This document shows positions 1 through 6,337 of a DNA stretch of 23,198 bases, in pieces. The DNA is from Streptomyces rimosus subsp. rimosus. GTDB lineage: Bacteria > Actinomycetota > Actinomycetes > Streptomycetales > Streptomycetaceae. The DNA is taken from positions 1 to 23,198 of the forward strand of contig NZ_JOCQ01000127.1 of NCBI RefSeq assembly GCF_000720725.1, in the 5' to 3' direction. Each line of letters opens with the position of its first letter. Positions within the stretch are counted from its first letter, which is position 1. The notes below the pieces were generated by a model. It had not been told where the DNA came from and did not search any database. It was given only the letters and a program-made list of their open reading frames with translations. Position numbers and translations under genes: made by a program.

Positions 1-1249
1 GGGCGGGCGTGGGCGCGGCGCCCGGCCGGGCACCGTACGGCTGCGACGCGAAGCGGTCCGGGGCGAAGCGGTCCGGGGCGAACGGCAGGGCCTCCTCCGG
101 CAGCGGGCCGCCGGTCAGCGCCGCCGCCAGCACGTCGCCGGTGACGGGCGTCAGCAGCACTCCGTTGCGGTGGTGGCCGGTGGCCAGCAGGAGGCCGGGC
201 AGCGCGGTCGGGCCGAGCAGCGGCGCGTTGTCGGGCGAGCCGGGGCGCAGCCCGGCGCGGGTCTCGACCAGCGGCAGCTCGGTGATACCGGGCACCAGCT
301 CGTGGGCGTCCCGCAGCAGTTCGTAGACCCCGCCCGCGGTGACCGTGGTGTCCCAGCCGAGCTCTTCGGTGGTGGCGCCGACGACCAGTTCGCCGTCCTC
401 GCGCGGTACGAGGTAGAGCGGGCCGCCGCGCACCACGGCCCGTACGGTGCGGGACAGAAACGGTACGCCGCCGGGCAGCCCGCCGGGCATGCGCAGCCGC
501 AGCACCTGGCCCTTGACCGGCCGGACCGGCGGCAGCACGTCCTCGGGGACGCCCGCCAGCCGCCCGCTCCGGCTGCCCGCGGCGAGCACGACCTGCCCGG
601 CCGCGATCCGGTTCCCGTCGGCCAGTTCGGCGCCGGTGGCACGGTCTTGCCCGACGGTCAGCCGCTCCGCGGTGGTGCGGTGGAAGGCGACCCCGGCCCG
701 CTCGCAGGCGGCGAGCAGCGCGGCGGCCAGCCGGCGCGGGTCGACCTGGTGGTCCCCGTCCACGCGCAGTCCGCCGCGCACGCCCGGCGCGAGCATCGGC
801 TCCAGGCGCCGGCACTCGCGCCCGCTCAGCCACTCGGAGTCCAGCCCGCTGCGGCGCTGGAGGGCGTGCAGATCGCGCAGGTAGGCGCGGTCGTCGGCGT
901 CCAGCGCGACGGCCAGCGTGCCGCACCGGCGGTAGCCGAGGTCCCGGCCGCTCGCCTCGGACAGCTCCGCGGCGAAGTCCGGATAGCGGCGCGCCGAGGC
1001 GAGGTTGAGGCCGAGCAGTGTCTGCTCGCCGTAGTGCAGTTCGGTGACGGCGGCCAGCATGCCGGCCGCGACCTGGGCGGCGCCGCCGCCGGGCGCCGGG
1101 TCGGCGACGGCGGTGCGCAGCCCGCGCTGGGCCGCCCGCCAGGCCGTGACCAGGCCGATGATGCCGCCGCCGATGACGAGCACGTCCGGGGACGCCGGTA
1201 CCGAAGTGGGCACCGAGGTCCGTACAGACGGCTGTGCGGATGGATGCAT
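1..1249 (-). CDS. thiO: Glycine oxidase ThiO (3' end beyond window)
   Basis: FAD-dependent amine oxidase of the DAO family. ThiO oxidises glycine to the imine that ThiG uses, with ThiS-thiocarboxylate, to build the thiazole of thiamin. An N-terminal Rossmann motif VLVIGGGIIGL (about residues 23-33) follows a short Ser/Pro-rich leader. Further on are AAGMLAAVTELHYGEQ, the PVKGQVLR segment, GATTEELGWD and a C-terminal TGHHRNGVLL, all typical of ThiO. The ATG at 1249 was chosen because a purine-rich ribosome site (GGGAGGGG) lies just upstream, inside the 3' edge of a TPP riboswitch. The frame is still open at base 1 after 416 residues. The visible C-terminus is low-complexity and includes a doubled FAPDR unit coded by a 15-bp tandem repeat near 49-78. 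thiS and thiG would be expected next, outside the window (inference). Confidence 0.93.
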   Translation of the reverse strand, partial: MHPSAQPSVRTSVPTSVPASPDVLVIGGGIIGLVTAWRAAQRGLRTAVADPAPGGGAAQVAAGMLAAVTELHYGEQTLLGLNLASARRYPDFAAELSEASGRDLGYRRCGTLAVALDADDRAYLRDLHALQRRSGLDSEWLSGRECRRLEPMLAPGVRGGLRVDGDHQVDPRRLAAALLAACERAGVAFHRTTAERLTVGQDRATGAELADGNRIAAGQVVLAAGSRSGRLAGVPEDVLPPVRPVKGQVLRLRMPGGLPGGVPFLSRTVRAVVRGGPLYLVPREDGELVVGATTEELGWDTTVTAGGVYELLRDAHELVPGITELPLVETRAGLRPGSPDNAPLLGPTALPGLLLATGHHRNGVLLTPVTGDVLAAALTGGPLPEEALPFAPDRFAPDRFASQPYGARPGAAPTPA

Positions 1250-1261
1250 GGGCGTCCAGCC

Positions 1262-1360
1262 CCTCCCTTCGCCGGCATGACCCGGATCAGGTTCGTACGG
1301 TCGGAGGCCGCAGCAGCCTCCCTCTCAGCCCGGTGCGTCCGGGCTCCCGCGAGTGCGTTC
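1262..1360 (-). promoter_or_regulatory. TPP riboswitch (THI element) controlling thiO
   Basis: On the minus strand the thi-box landmarks appear in order. GGGCTGAGAGGGAGGC has its CTGAGA at 1328-1323. A variable GC stem follows, then ACCTGATC at 1292-1285 and CCGGGTCATGCC at 1284-1273. These are the two conserved pyrimidine- and pyrophosphate-sensing halves of the TPP aptamer. The 3' strand runs into GGGAGGGG, the apparent thiO ribosome site, so ligand binding probably hides the ribosome site rather than causing termination (inference). No separate terminator hairpin is seen before the ATG. Confidence 0.95.
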
Positions 1361-1366
1361 CCCGCA

Positions 1367-1396
1367 ACCCTAGTACGGGCCGCCGACGCGCCGTAA
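1367..1396 (-). promoter_or_regulatory. Candidate thiO promoter
   Basis: TAGGGT at 1372-1367 (minus) sits about 7 nt before the predicted 5' end of the TPP aptamer. TTACGG at 1396-1391 is a weak -35 with an 18-nt spacer. Transcription would begin near 1360, exactly at the aptamer. Confidence 0.5.
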
Positions 1397-1430
1397 GGGA
1401 CCGTCGGGCCGGGGAACGGGGGCCGGATCA

Positions 1431-1452
1431 CGGGTGGCCGCCCGGCCACCCG
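1431..1452. repeat. Perfect 10-bp inverted repeat in the thiO/oxidoreductase divergent region
   Basis: CGGGTGGCCG (1431-1440) and CGGCCACCCG (1443-1452) are perfect complements separated by two bases. The repeat lies between two divergent genes, where a terminator is not expected, so it may be an operator or cruciform. Nearby TGAC-gttgt-GTCA (about 1467-1479) is a second small dyad. No T-tract follows. Confidence 0.5.
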
Positions 1453-1523
1453 AGGGTGACCGGCCGTGACGTTGTGTCATAGATCTCGTTGCGCGGATCT
1501 CGGGGTCGCGCGACACGCCGTCC

Positions 1524-1538
1524 TACAGTGATCGGGTG
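1524..1538 (+). promoter_or_regulatory. Leaderless promoter -10 of the FAD oxidoreductase
   Basis: TACAGT (1524-1529) lies 6 nt before the GTG at 1536, and no Shine-Dalgarno sequence precedes that GTG. This is the usual geometry of an actinobacterial leaderless transcript, with +1 at the start codon. No convincing -35 is visible. Confidence 0.5.
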
Positions 1539-2816
1539 ACCGAGCAGACGCAGCCACAGGACCCCGCCCGCGCGCGCCGGGACGGCGAACCCGCCGAGCG
1601 CGCCGCCGAACGCGCCCGGCGCGCGGTCATCGTCGGCGCCGGCCTGGCCGGTGTGCAGACCGCCGTAGCCCTGCGCGAACAGGGCTGGCGCGGGGTGATC
1701 ACGATGCTCGGCGACGAGCCGCACCGGCCGTACGACCGCCCGCCGCTGTCCAAGGCCGTACTGCTCGGCAAGGCCGACGGTTCCACCTTCGACGTGGACT
1801 TCGAGGCGCTCGGCATCAACCTGCTCCTGGGCCGGCACGCCACCGGACTCGCGGCCGCCTCGAAGGTGGTCGAGACCGAGGCCGGACCGGTCCCGTACGA
1901 CCACCTGGTGATCGCGACCGGTGCCGAACCGGTCACCCTGCCCGGCTGTGACGGCCTGCCGGACGTACATGTGCTGCGCACCATCGACGACGCCGAACGG
2001 CTGCGTCCCGTGCTGGCCGGACAGCGCGAGGTGGTGGTGGTCGGCGCGGGCTGGATCGGCGCGGAGTTCACCACCGCGGCCCGCGAGGCGGGCTGCCGGG
2101 TGACCGTCGTCGAGGCCGCCGACCGGCCGCTCGCCGGGGCGCTGCCCGCCGAGGTCGCCGCCCCCATGGCGGCCTGGTACGCGGACAGCGGCGCGCAGCT
2201 GCGCATCAACGCCCGGGTCGCCGCCCTCACCGAGGGCACGGTCACGCTCGCCGACGGCGCGACGCTCGACGCCGACGCGGTCGTGGTCGGCATCGGCGCC
2301 CGTCCCGCGACGGCCTGGCTGGCCGGCTCGGGCGTCGAGCTGTCGCCCGAGGACCGCTCCGTGCTGGCCGACGAGCGGCTGCGCACCTCGCTGCCCGACG
2401 TGTACGCGGTCGGCGACTGCGCCTCCTTCCCGTCCGCCCGCTACGGCAGCCGCCTGCTCGTCCACCACTGGGACAACGCCCTCCAGGGCCCGCGCACGGT
2501 CGCCGCCACCATCGCCCGCGGCGAGGCCGAGGGCCCGGTCTACGACCCGGTCCCGTACTTCTGGTCCGAGCAGTTCGGCCGCTTCGTGCAGTACGCCGGG
2601 CACCACACCGGCGCCGACGAGACGATCTGGCGGGGCGACCCGGAGAGCGCGGCCTGGTCGGTGATCTGGCTGCGCGACGGCGTGCTCGTCGCGCTCCTGG
2701 CGGTGGGCCGGCCGCGCGACCTGGCGCAGGGCCGCAAGCTCATCGAGCGGGGCGCGGCGCTGGACCGGCGGCTGGCCGCGGACGCGTCCGTACCGCTGAA
2801 GTCGGCGGCGGTCTGA
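1536..2816 (+). CDS. FAD/NAD(P)-dependent oxidoreductase, ferredoxin-reductase type
   Basis: A 426-aa flavoprotein with the two-dinucleotide-fold layout of ferredoxin/rubredoxin-NAD(P) reductases (Pyr_redox_2 plus a reductase C-terminal domain). It shows VIVGAGLAGVQTA for FAD (about 31-43), RPYDRPPLSK (64-73), the ATGA motif (127-130), a second Rossmann VVVVGAGWIGAEF for NAD(P)H (about 166-178), and YAVGDCA binding the flavin (about 290-296). A WSEQFGRFVQYAG segment begins the C-terminal domain. There is no CxxxxC redox-active disulfide, so it is not a thioredoxin-reductase or disulfide oxidoreductase. It probably passes electrons from NAD(P)H to a ferredoxin or similar carrier, but no such carrier lies in the window, so the partner is unknown. 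The start is the GTG that fits a leaderless -10; the first 30 residues are charged and Ala/Arg-rich. It diverges from thiO, but a link to thiamin synthesis is not shown. Confidence 0.92.
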   Translation: MTEQTQPQDPARARRDGEPAERAAERARRAVIVGAGLAGVQTAVALREQGWRGVITMLGDEPHRPYDRPPLSKAVLLGKADGSTFDVDFEALGINLLLGRHATGLAAASKVVETEAGPVPYDHLVIATGAEPVTLPGCDGLPDVHVLRTIDDAERLRPVLAGQREVVVVGAGWIGAEFTTAAREAGCRVTVVEAADRPLAGALPAEVAAPMAAWYADSGAQLRINARVAALTEGTVTLADGATLDADAVVVGIGARPATAWLAGSGVELSPEDRSVLADERLRTSLPDVYAVGDCASFPSARYGSRLLVHHWDNALQGPRTVAATIARGEAEGPVYDPVPYFWSEQFGRFVQYAGHHTGADETIWRGDPESAAWSVIWLRDGVLVALLAVGRPRDLAQGRKLIERGAALDRRLAADASVPLKSAAV

Positions 2817-2912
2817 GGCCCGGGGACGGGCTCGGCCGGGGGCTCGTGCGGCGGTCCGGCCGGGGTCTCGTACGGGTGCCTGCCTGCACCGATGGCGATG
2901 CCCCGCTACCGG

Positions 2913-2935
2913 CTGTCAGTGGGAGGTGGCAGGCT
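2913..2935 (+). promoter_or_regulatory. PafBC/RecA-NDp-like damage promoter of the Rv2175c-type gene
   Basis: CTGTCAGTG (2913-2921), 8 nt, then CAGGCT (2930-2935) fits TTGTCRGTG-N8-TAnnnT with one mismatch in the upstream element and one in the -10. The GTG start follows 6 nt later, implying a leaderless mRNA. The assignment to PafBC is by consensus and spacing only. Confidence 0.65.
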
Positions 2936-2941
2936 TGTCCC

Positions 2942-3307
2942 GTGACCGAGATTGACGCAAAGATCGATGGACTCGTTCCCGCCTGGCTCACCCTCCCCGA
3001 CATCGCCGAGCTGATCGGTGTCGAGGTGACGCGTGTGCGGCAGCTGGTGAAGGAGGGCCAGCTGATCGCGGTGCGCCGTGGCGAGAACCGTGCCCTTCAT
3101 GTGCCGGCCGACTTCATCAAGGACGGCAAGGTCGTCAAGGGCCTCGTCGGGACGCTCACGCTCCTGCGGGACGACGGCTTCGCCGACGAGGAGATGCTGG
3201 AGTGGCTCTTCACCGCCGACGAGACCCTGCCCGGCACCCCCGCCCAGGCCCTGCGTGAGAACCGCGGTACGGAGGTGAAGCGCCGGGCCCAGGCGCTCGC
3301 CGTCTAG
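2942..3307 (+). CDS. Rv2175c-family winged-helix DNA-binding protein
   Basis: A 121-aa protein resembling M. tuberculosis Rv2175c, a small DNA-binding protein known there as a substrate of the Ser/Thr kinase PknL. A helix-turn-helix spans about 17-39 (LTLPDIAELIGVEVTRVRQL), a beta wing spans about 41-55 (LIAVRRGENRALHVP), and a helical C-terminal part (about 60-121) follows. The GTG at 2942 was chosen over the longer upstream frame for two reasons: family members begin close to the HTH, and a -10-like element ends 6 nt earlier, which also leaves no room for a ribosome site. It stands alone between the oxidoreductase and thiE; a terminator-like hairpin follows it. The upstream promoter resembles the DNA-damage (RecA-NDp) class. 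The operator and target genes cannot be told from sequence. Confidence 0.88.
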   Translation: MTEIDAKIDGLVPAWLTLPDIAELIGVEVTRVRQLVKEGQLIAVRRGENRALHVPADFIKDGKVVKGLVGTLTLLRDDGFADEEMLEWLFTADETLPGTPAQALRENRGTEVKRRAQALAV

Positions 3308-3325
3308 CCGCACACCTGCCGCACA

Positions 3326-3344
3326 CGGCCGCTTGGCGCGGCCG
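3326..3344 (+). terminator. Hairpin after the Rv2175c-type gene
   Basis: CGGCCGC (3326-3332), loop TTGGC, GCGGCCG (3338-3344): a perfect 7-bp GC stem 18 bases after the stop codon. No T-run follows, which is common for high-GC actinomycete terminators. Confidence 0.55.
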
Positions 3345-3393
3345 TTCGCCGTCGCCGCCGCACCCGCGGCAGCGACCGTCTTCGCACCATGAG

Positions 3394-3426
3394 GGCGTAC
3401 GGGCCGGAAGGCCCGGCCCGTACGCC
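3394..3426 (+). repeat. 12-bp perfect hairpin just upstream of thiE
   Basis: GGCGTACGGGCC (3394-3405) pairs perfectly with GGCCCGTACGCC (3415-3426) across a 9-nt loop. It ends 7 nt before the G-run that serves as the thiE ribosome site (3434-3440). It could be a terminator protecting thiE from read-through, or a 5'-UTR element. It does not have the conserved bases of a TPP aptamer. Confidence 0.65.
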
Positions 3427-3448
3427 GAGACCTGGGGGGACCCGCCCG

Positions 3449-4099
3449 ATGACCACCGCACGCCACGCCCTGTCCGACGCCCGGCTCTACCTGTGCACGG
3501 ACGCCCGCAGGCGCCAGGGCGACCTCGAACCGTTCCTGGACGCGGTGCTGGCCTCGGGCGTGGACATCGTGCAGCTGCGCGACAAGGGCATGGAGGCCGG
3601 CGAGGAGCTGGCCCACCTGGAGGTCTTCGCGGACGCCTGCCGTCGGCACGGCAAGCTCCTCGCCGTCAACGACCGCGCCGACGTCGCGCACGCCATCGGC
3701 TCGGACGTGCTGCACCTGGGCCAGGGCGACCTGCCGGTGCCCGCCGCCCGCGCGATCCTCGGCGACGACGTGCTGATCGGCCGGTCCACCCACGCCGAGG
3801 CCGAGGTGGACGCCGCGCTGGCCCAGCCCGGCGTGGACTACTTCTGCACCGGCCCGTGCTGGCCCACCCCCACCAAGCCCGGCCGCCACGCCCCCGGACT
3901 CGACCTCGTCCGGTACACCGCCGCCCGGCGCCCCGAGCGCCCCTGGTTCGCGATCGGCGGCATCGACGCGGGCAACCTGGACGAGGTGCTGGCCGCGGGC
4001 GCCCGCCGGGTCGTCGTCGTACGGGCGATCACCGAGGCCGAGGACCCGGGCGCCGCCGCCGCCGACCTGGCGAAGCGGGTGCGCGCGTACGGCGGGTGA
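3449..4099 (+). CDS. thiE: Thiamine-phosphate synthase ThiE
   Basis: Joins hydroxymethylpyrimidine pyrophosphate to the thiazole phosphate to give thiamin monophosphate. The TIM-barrel landmarks are present: VQLRDKGMEAGEEL (about 41-54), LAVNDRADVA (71-80), LHLGQGDLP (88-96), IGRSTHAEAEV (110-120), GPCWPTPTKPG (135-145, the pyrophosphate-binding loop, normally GPVFPTPTK), AIGGID (168-173) and VVVVRAI near the C-terminus. The ATG at 3449 gives 216 aa, the normal family length. The preceding GGGGGGA at 3434-3440 is a good ribosome site. Starting at the upstream ATG (3389) would translate through a 12-bp hairpin and add 20 unusual residues. Unlike thiO, no TPP riboswitch is visible in front. Confidence 0.96.
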   Translation: MTTARHALSDARLYLCTDARRRQGDLEPFLDAVLASGVDIVQLRDKGMEAGEELAHLEVFADACRRHGKLLAVNDRADVAHAIGSDVLHLGQGDLPVPAARAILGDDVLIGRSTHAEAEVDAALAQPGVDYFCTGPCWPTPTKPGRHAPGLDLVRYTAARRPERPWFAIGGIDAGNLDEVLAAGARRVVVVRAITEAEDPGAAAADLAKRVRAYGG

Positions 4100-4183
4100 G
4101 CACCCCGGCTGGACGCGAGATGGCCGGCCGGTGTCCAAGGCGTGGACCGGAATGCGGCTATCCGGGCATTTCGTCGGGGCTGG

Positions 4184-4210
4184 TTGGTGTGCGCCGCACC
4201 GGTGGATAAT
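4184..4210 (+). promoter_or_regulatory. metF promoter, probably leaderless
   Basis: GATAAT at 4205-4210 is a strong -10, ending 8 nt before the metF ATG. TTGGTG at 4184-4189 could be a -35, although the 15-nt spacer is short. No ribosome site is present in CTGCACGT before the ATG, so the mRNA is probably leaderless or nearly so. Confidence 0.6.
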
Positions 4211-4218
4211 CTGCACGT

Positions 4219-5136
4219 ATGGCCCTTGGCACAGCTTCCACCAGGACTGATCGCGCACGGACCGTGCGTGACCTGCTCGCTTCCGGCAAGCAGTCGTATT
4301 CGTTCGAGTTCGCCGCCCCGAAGACGGAGAAGGGCGAGCGGACGCTGTGGAACGCCATCCGCCGCATCGAGGCCGTCGCGCCGACCTTCGTCTCGGTGAC
4401 CTACGGCGCGGGCGGCACCTCCCGCGAAGGCACCGTGCGCGCCACCGAGCGGATCGCCACCGACACCACCCTGACCCCGGTCGCCCACCTGACCGCCGTC
4501 AACCACTCGCTGGCCGACCTGCGCAACATCATCGGGCAGTACGCCGACGCCGGCATCCGCAACATGCTCGCGCTGCGCGGCGACCCGCCCGGCGACCCGA
4601 TGGGCGACTGGATCCAGCACCCCGAAGGCGTGCTGTACGCCGCCGAACTGGTCCGGCTGATCAAGGAGTCCGGCGACTTCTGCGTCGGCGTGGCCGCCTT
4701 CCCGGAGATGCACCCGCGCTCGACGGACTGGGACACCGACGTACGGCACTTCGTCGACAAGTGCCGGGCCGGTGCGGACTTCGCCATCACCCAGATGTTC
4801 TTCTACGCCGAGGACTATCTGCGGCTGCGCGACCGGGTCGCCGCGGCGGGTTGCGAGACGCCCATCATCCCGGAGATCATGCCGGTCACCAACGTCCGCC
4901 AGATCGAGCGGTTCGCGCAGCTCAGCAACGCGGCTTTCCCGCCCGAGCTGGCCGAGCGCATCCTCGCCGTCAAGGACGACCCGGCGGCTGTACGCTCCAT
5001 TGGCATCGAGTACGCGACACAGCTGTGCGCGCGCCTGATGGCCGAGGGAAGTCCCGGGTTGCACTTCATTACCCTGAACCACTCCACGGCGACGCTGGAA
5101 ATCTACGAGAACCTGGGGCTGCACCAGCAGTCCTGA
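4219..5136 (+). CDS. metF: Methylenetetrahydrofolate reductase MetF
   Basis: Flavin-dependent reduction of 5,10-methylene-THF to 5-methyl-THF, the methyl donor for methionine synthesis. The 305-aa sequence follows the bacterial MetF barrel throughout. SYSFEFAAPKTEKGE contains the catalytic Glu (E30 here, equivalent to E. coli E28). It is followed by FVSVTYGAGGTSREGT, LTAVNHSLADL, NMLALRGDPPGDP, VGVAAFPEMHP, ADFAITQMFFYAEDYLRLRD, IIPEIMPVTN and a C-terminal HFITLNHS. Unlike eukaryotic enzymes there is no C-terminal regulatory domain. The start ATG follows a -10-like GATAAT by 8 nt. The next gene begins 51 nt downstream on the same strand and may be cotranscribed. Confidence 0.97.
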   Translation: MALGTASTRTDRARTVRDLLASGKQSYSFEFAAPKTEKGERTLWNAIRRIEAVAPTFVSVTYGAGGTSREGTVRATERIATDTTLTPVAHLTAVNHSLADLRNIIGQYADAGIRNMLALRGDPPGDPMGDWIQHPEGVLYAAELVRLIKESGDFCVGVAAFPEMHPRSTDWDTDVRHFVDKCRAGADFAITQMFFYAEDYLRLRDRVAAAGCETPIIPEIMPVTNVRQIERFAQLSNAAFPPELAERILAVKDDPAAVRSIGIEYATQLCARLMAEGSPGLHFITLNHSTATLEIYENLGLHQQS

Positions 5137-5187
5137 CGGCGGTTTGCCGCACCACGCCGTCTGTGGAGCGGCGGAAGAGGGGCGTAT

Positions 5188-6318
5188 ATGGGCTTGGTGG
5201 TCCTGTACATCGCATTTGCCTGTGTCGCGCTCTGGCTCCTCGGCGAAGTGCTGCTCCAGTACAAGGCCCGGCTGCAGTGGCGGCTGCTGGCCTTCACCGG
5301 CTTCCTCGGCGTGGTCGTCGGTGTCGTCATTCCGTCGGTGATCGTCATAGCGGTGGGCGCGATCGCCTTCGCCGTCGGACAGACCTACGTCACGCTCTCC
5401 TTCCGCAGCGGGTACTCCGATGGCTGGGCGCTGCGCGGCAAGCGCGGTGACGCCGGCAAGCGGGGCGACAGCGGTAAGCGCGGCGACAACCGTCGGCGCC
5501 GGGCCAAGGGCGGCGGCCGGGCCGCGGCCGCCGGTCCGACGCTCCATGTCTCCGATCTGGAAGCCACCTCGGTCATGGAGAGCGCGGGAGCCGGGGGAGC
5601 GGACGGCGGCCCGGCCCCGGCGCCGGTGGCCGGCCCGGCCGCGTACGACGGCACGGACCCCTTCGCCCCGCAGGGCGGCACGGACCCCTTCGCCCCGCAG
5701 GACGGCTTCCCGGCCGGGCCGGGAGCCCACGACGGCTACGCGGGTGCCGACCCCGCCGAGGTCTACGCGCCCCAGCCGATCCCCGAGGAAACCGGCCAGT
5801 ACGGCATATACAGCTCCGACGCGCGCCCGCAGCAGCCCGGTTATGCCGCGTACGACGGCTACCAGGACTACGGCCAGGGCGGCTACGGCTACGACGGCGG
5901 TTACGGGGGCGCCGCCGCCCAGGGCGGGCAGGACGCCTACGCCGACCACTACAGCGCTTACGGCACCGGCCAGGACCACAGCCAGGACCAGAGTCAGGCC
6001 CACGACCAGGGCCACAGCCAGGGGCCGGACCGGCATGGCCAGCAGGTGCCCTACGCCGATCCCTACCTGGGCTCGCAGCAGTACGCCGGGCAGTACGACC
6101 CGTACGAACAGCCCGACGCCTTCGGGGGCTCGCCGGCCTACCCGGGGCAGCAGTACACCGGCGTGCAGGACCCGGCGCAGGCCTCGTACGGCGAGACGCC
6201 GCCCGGCGGGGTGTGGGTCCCCCAGCAGCGCGGCAACGAGCCCGCCGCCGAGCAGCCGTACCCGCCCTACCAGCCCCCGCAGAACCAGGGCTTCGACGGG
6301 CAGCAGTACCGCTACTGA
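5188..6318 (+). CDS. Membrane-anchored protein with GKRGD repeats and Gly/Tyr/Gln-rich tail
   Basis: I do not recognise a named family. The 376-aa protein starts with two or three hydrophobic segments (about 3-20 and a long stretch 33-67, enough for one or two helices). A basic linker then contains three GKRGD units (about 84-100) and RRRRAKGGG. The rest (about 115-376) looks disordered: Ala/Gly/Pro-rich, a doubled TDPFAPQ (coded by a 24-bp direct repeat near 5650-5700), then dense Tyr, Gly, Gln, Asp and His, for example YGYDGGYGG and many YxxQ motifs. A ribosome site GGAAGAGGGG (5173-5182) sets the ATG at 5188. Such tails suggest condensate formation or tyrosine-based clustering at the membrane, but that is inference. 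It ends 19 bp from a convergent gene. Confidence 0.85.
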   Translation: MGLVVLYIAFACVALWLLGEVLLQYKARLQWRLLAFTGFLGVVVGVVIPSVIVIAVGAIAFAVGQTYVTLSFRSGYSDGWALRGKRGDAGKRGDSGKRGDNRRRRAKGGGRAAAAGPTLHVSDLEATSVMESAGAGGADGGPAPAPVAGPAAYDGTDPFAPQGGTDPFAPQDGFPAGPGAHDGYAGADPAEVYAPQPIPEETGQYGIYSSDARPQQPGYAAYDGYQDYGQGGYGYDGGYGGAAAQGGQDAYADHYSAYGTGQDHSQDQSQAHDQGHSQGPDRHGQQVPYADPYLGSQQYAGQYDPYEQPDAFGGSPAYPGQQYTGVQDPAQASYGETPPGGVWVPQQRGNEPAAEQPYPPYQPPQNQGFDGQQYRY

Positions 6319-6337
6319 GGGGCCCGGCGCGGCCCGG

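Noticed and set aside
49..78. 15-bp tandem repeat as a mobile or attachment site
   Set aside because: It is in frame in the thiO tail (FAPDR twice) and has no insertion-site features.
170..1396. Long plus-strand frame opposite thiO
   Set aside because: Arg/Gly/Pro-rich with no recognisable motif; it is the antisense shadow of thiO and crosses the riboswitch.
3389..3448. Earlier thiE start
   Set aside because: It would place translation through the 12-bp hairpin and the real ribosome site; family length fits the later ATG.
5310..5332. GTCGTCGGTG inside the membrane-protein gene as another damage promoter
   Set aside because: It is inside coding sequence, the first bases do not match TTGTC, and no -10 follows at 8 nt.
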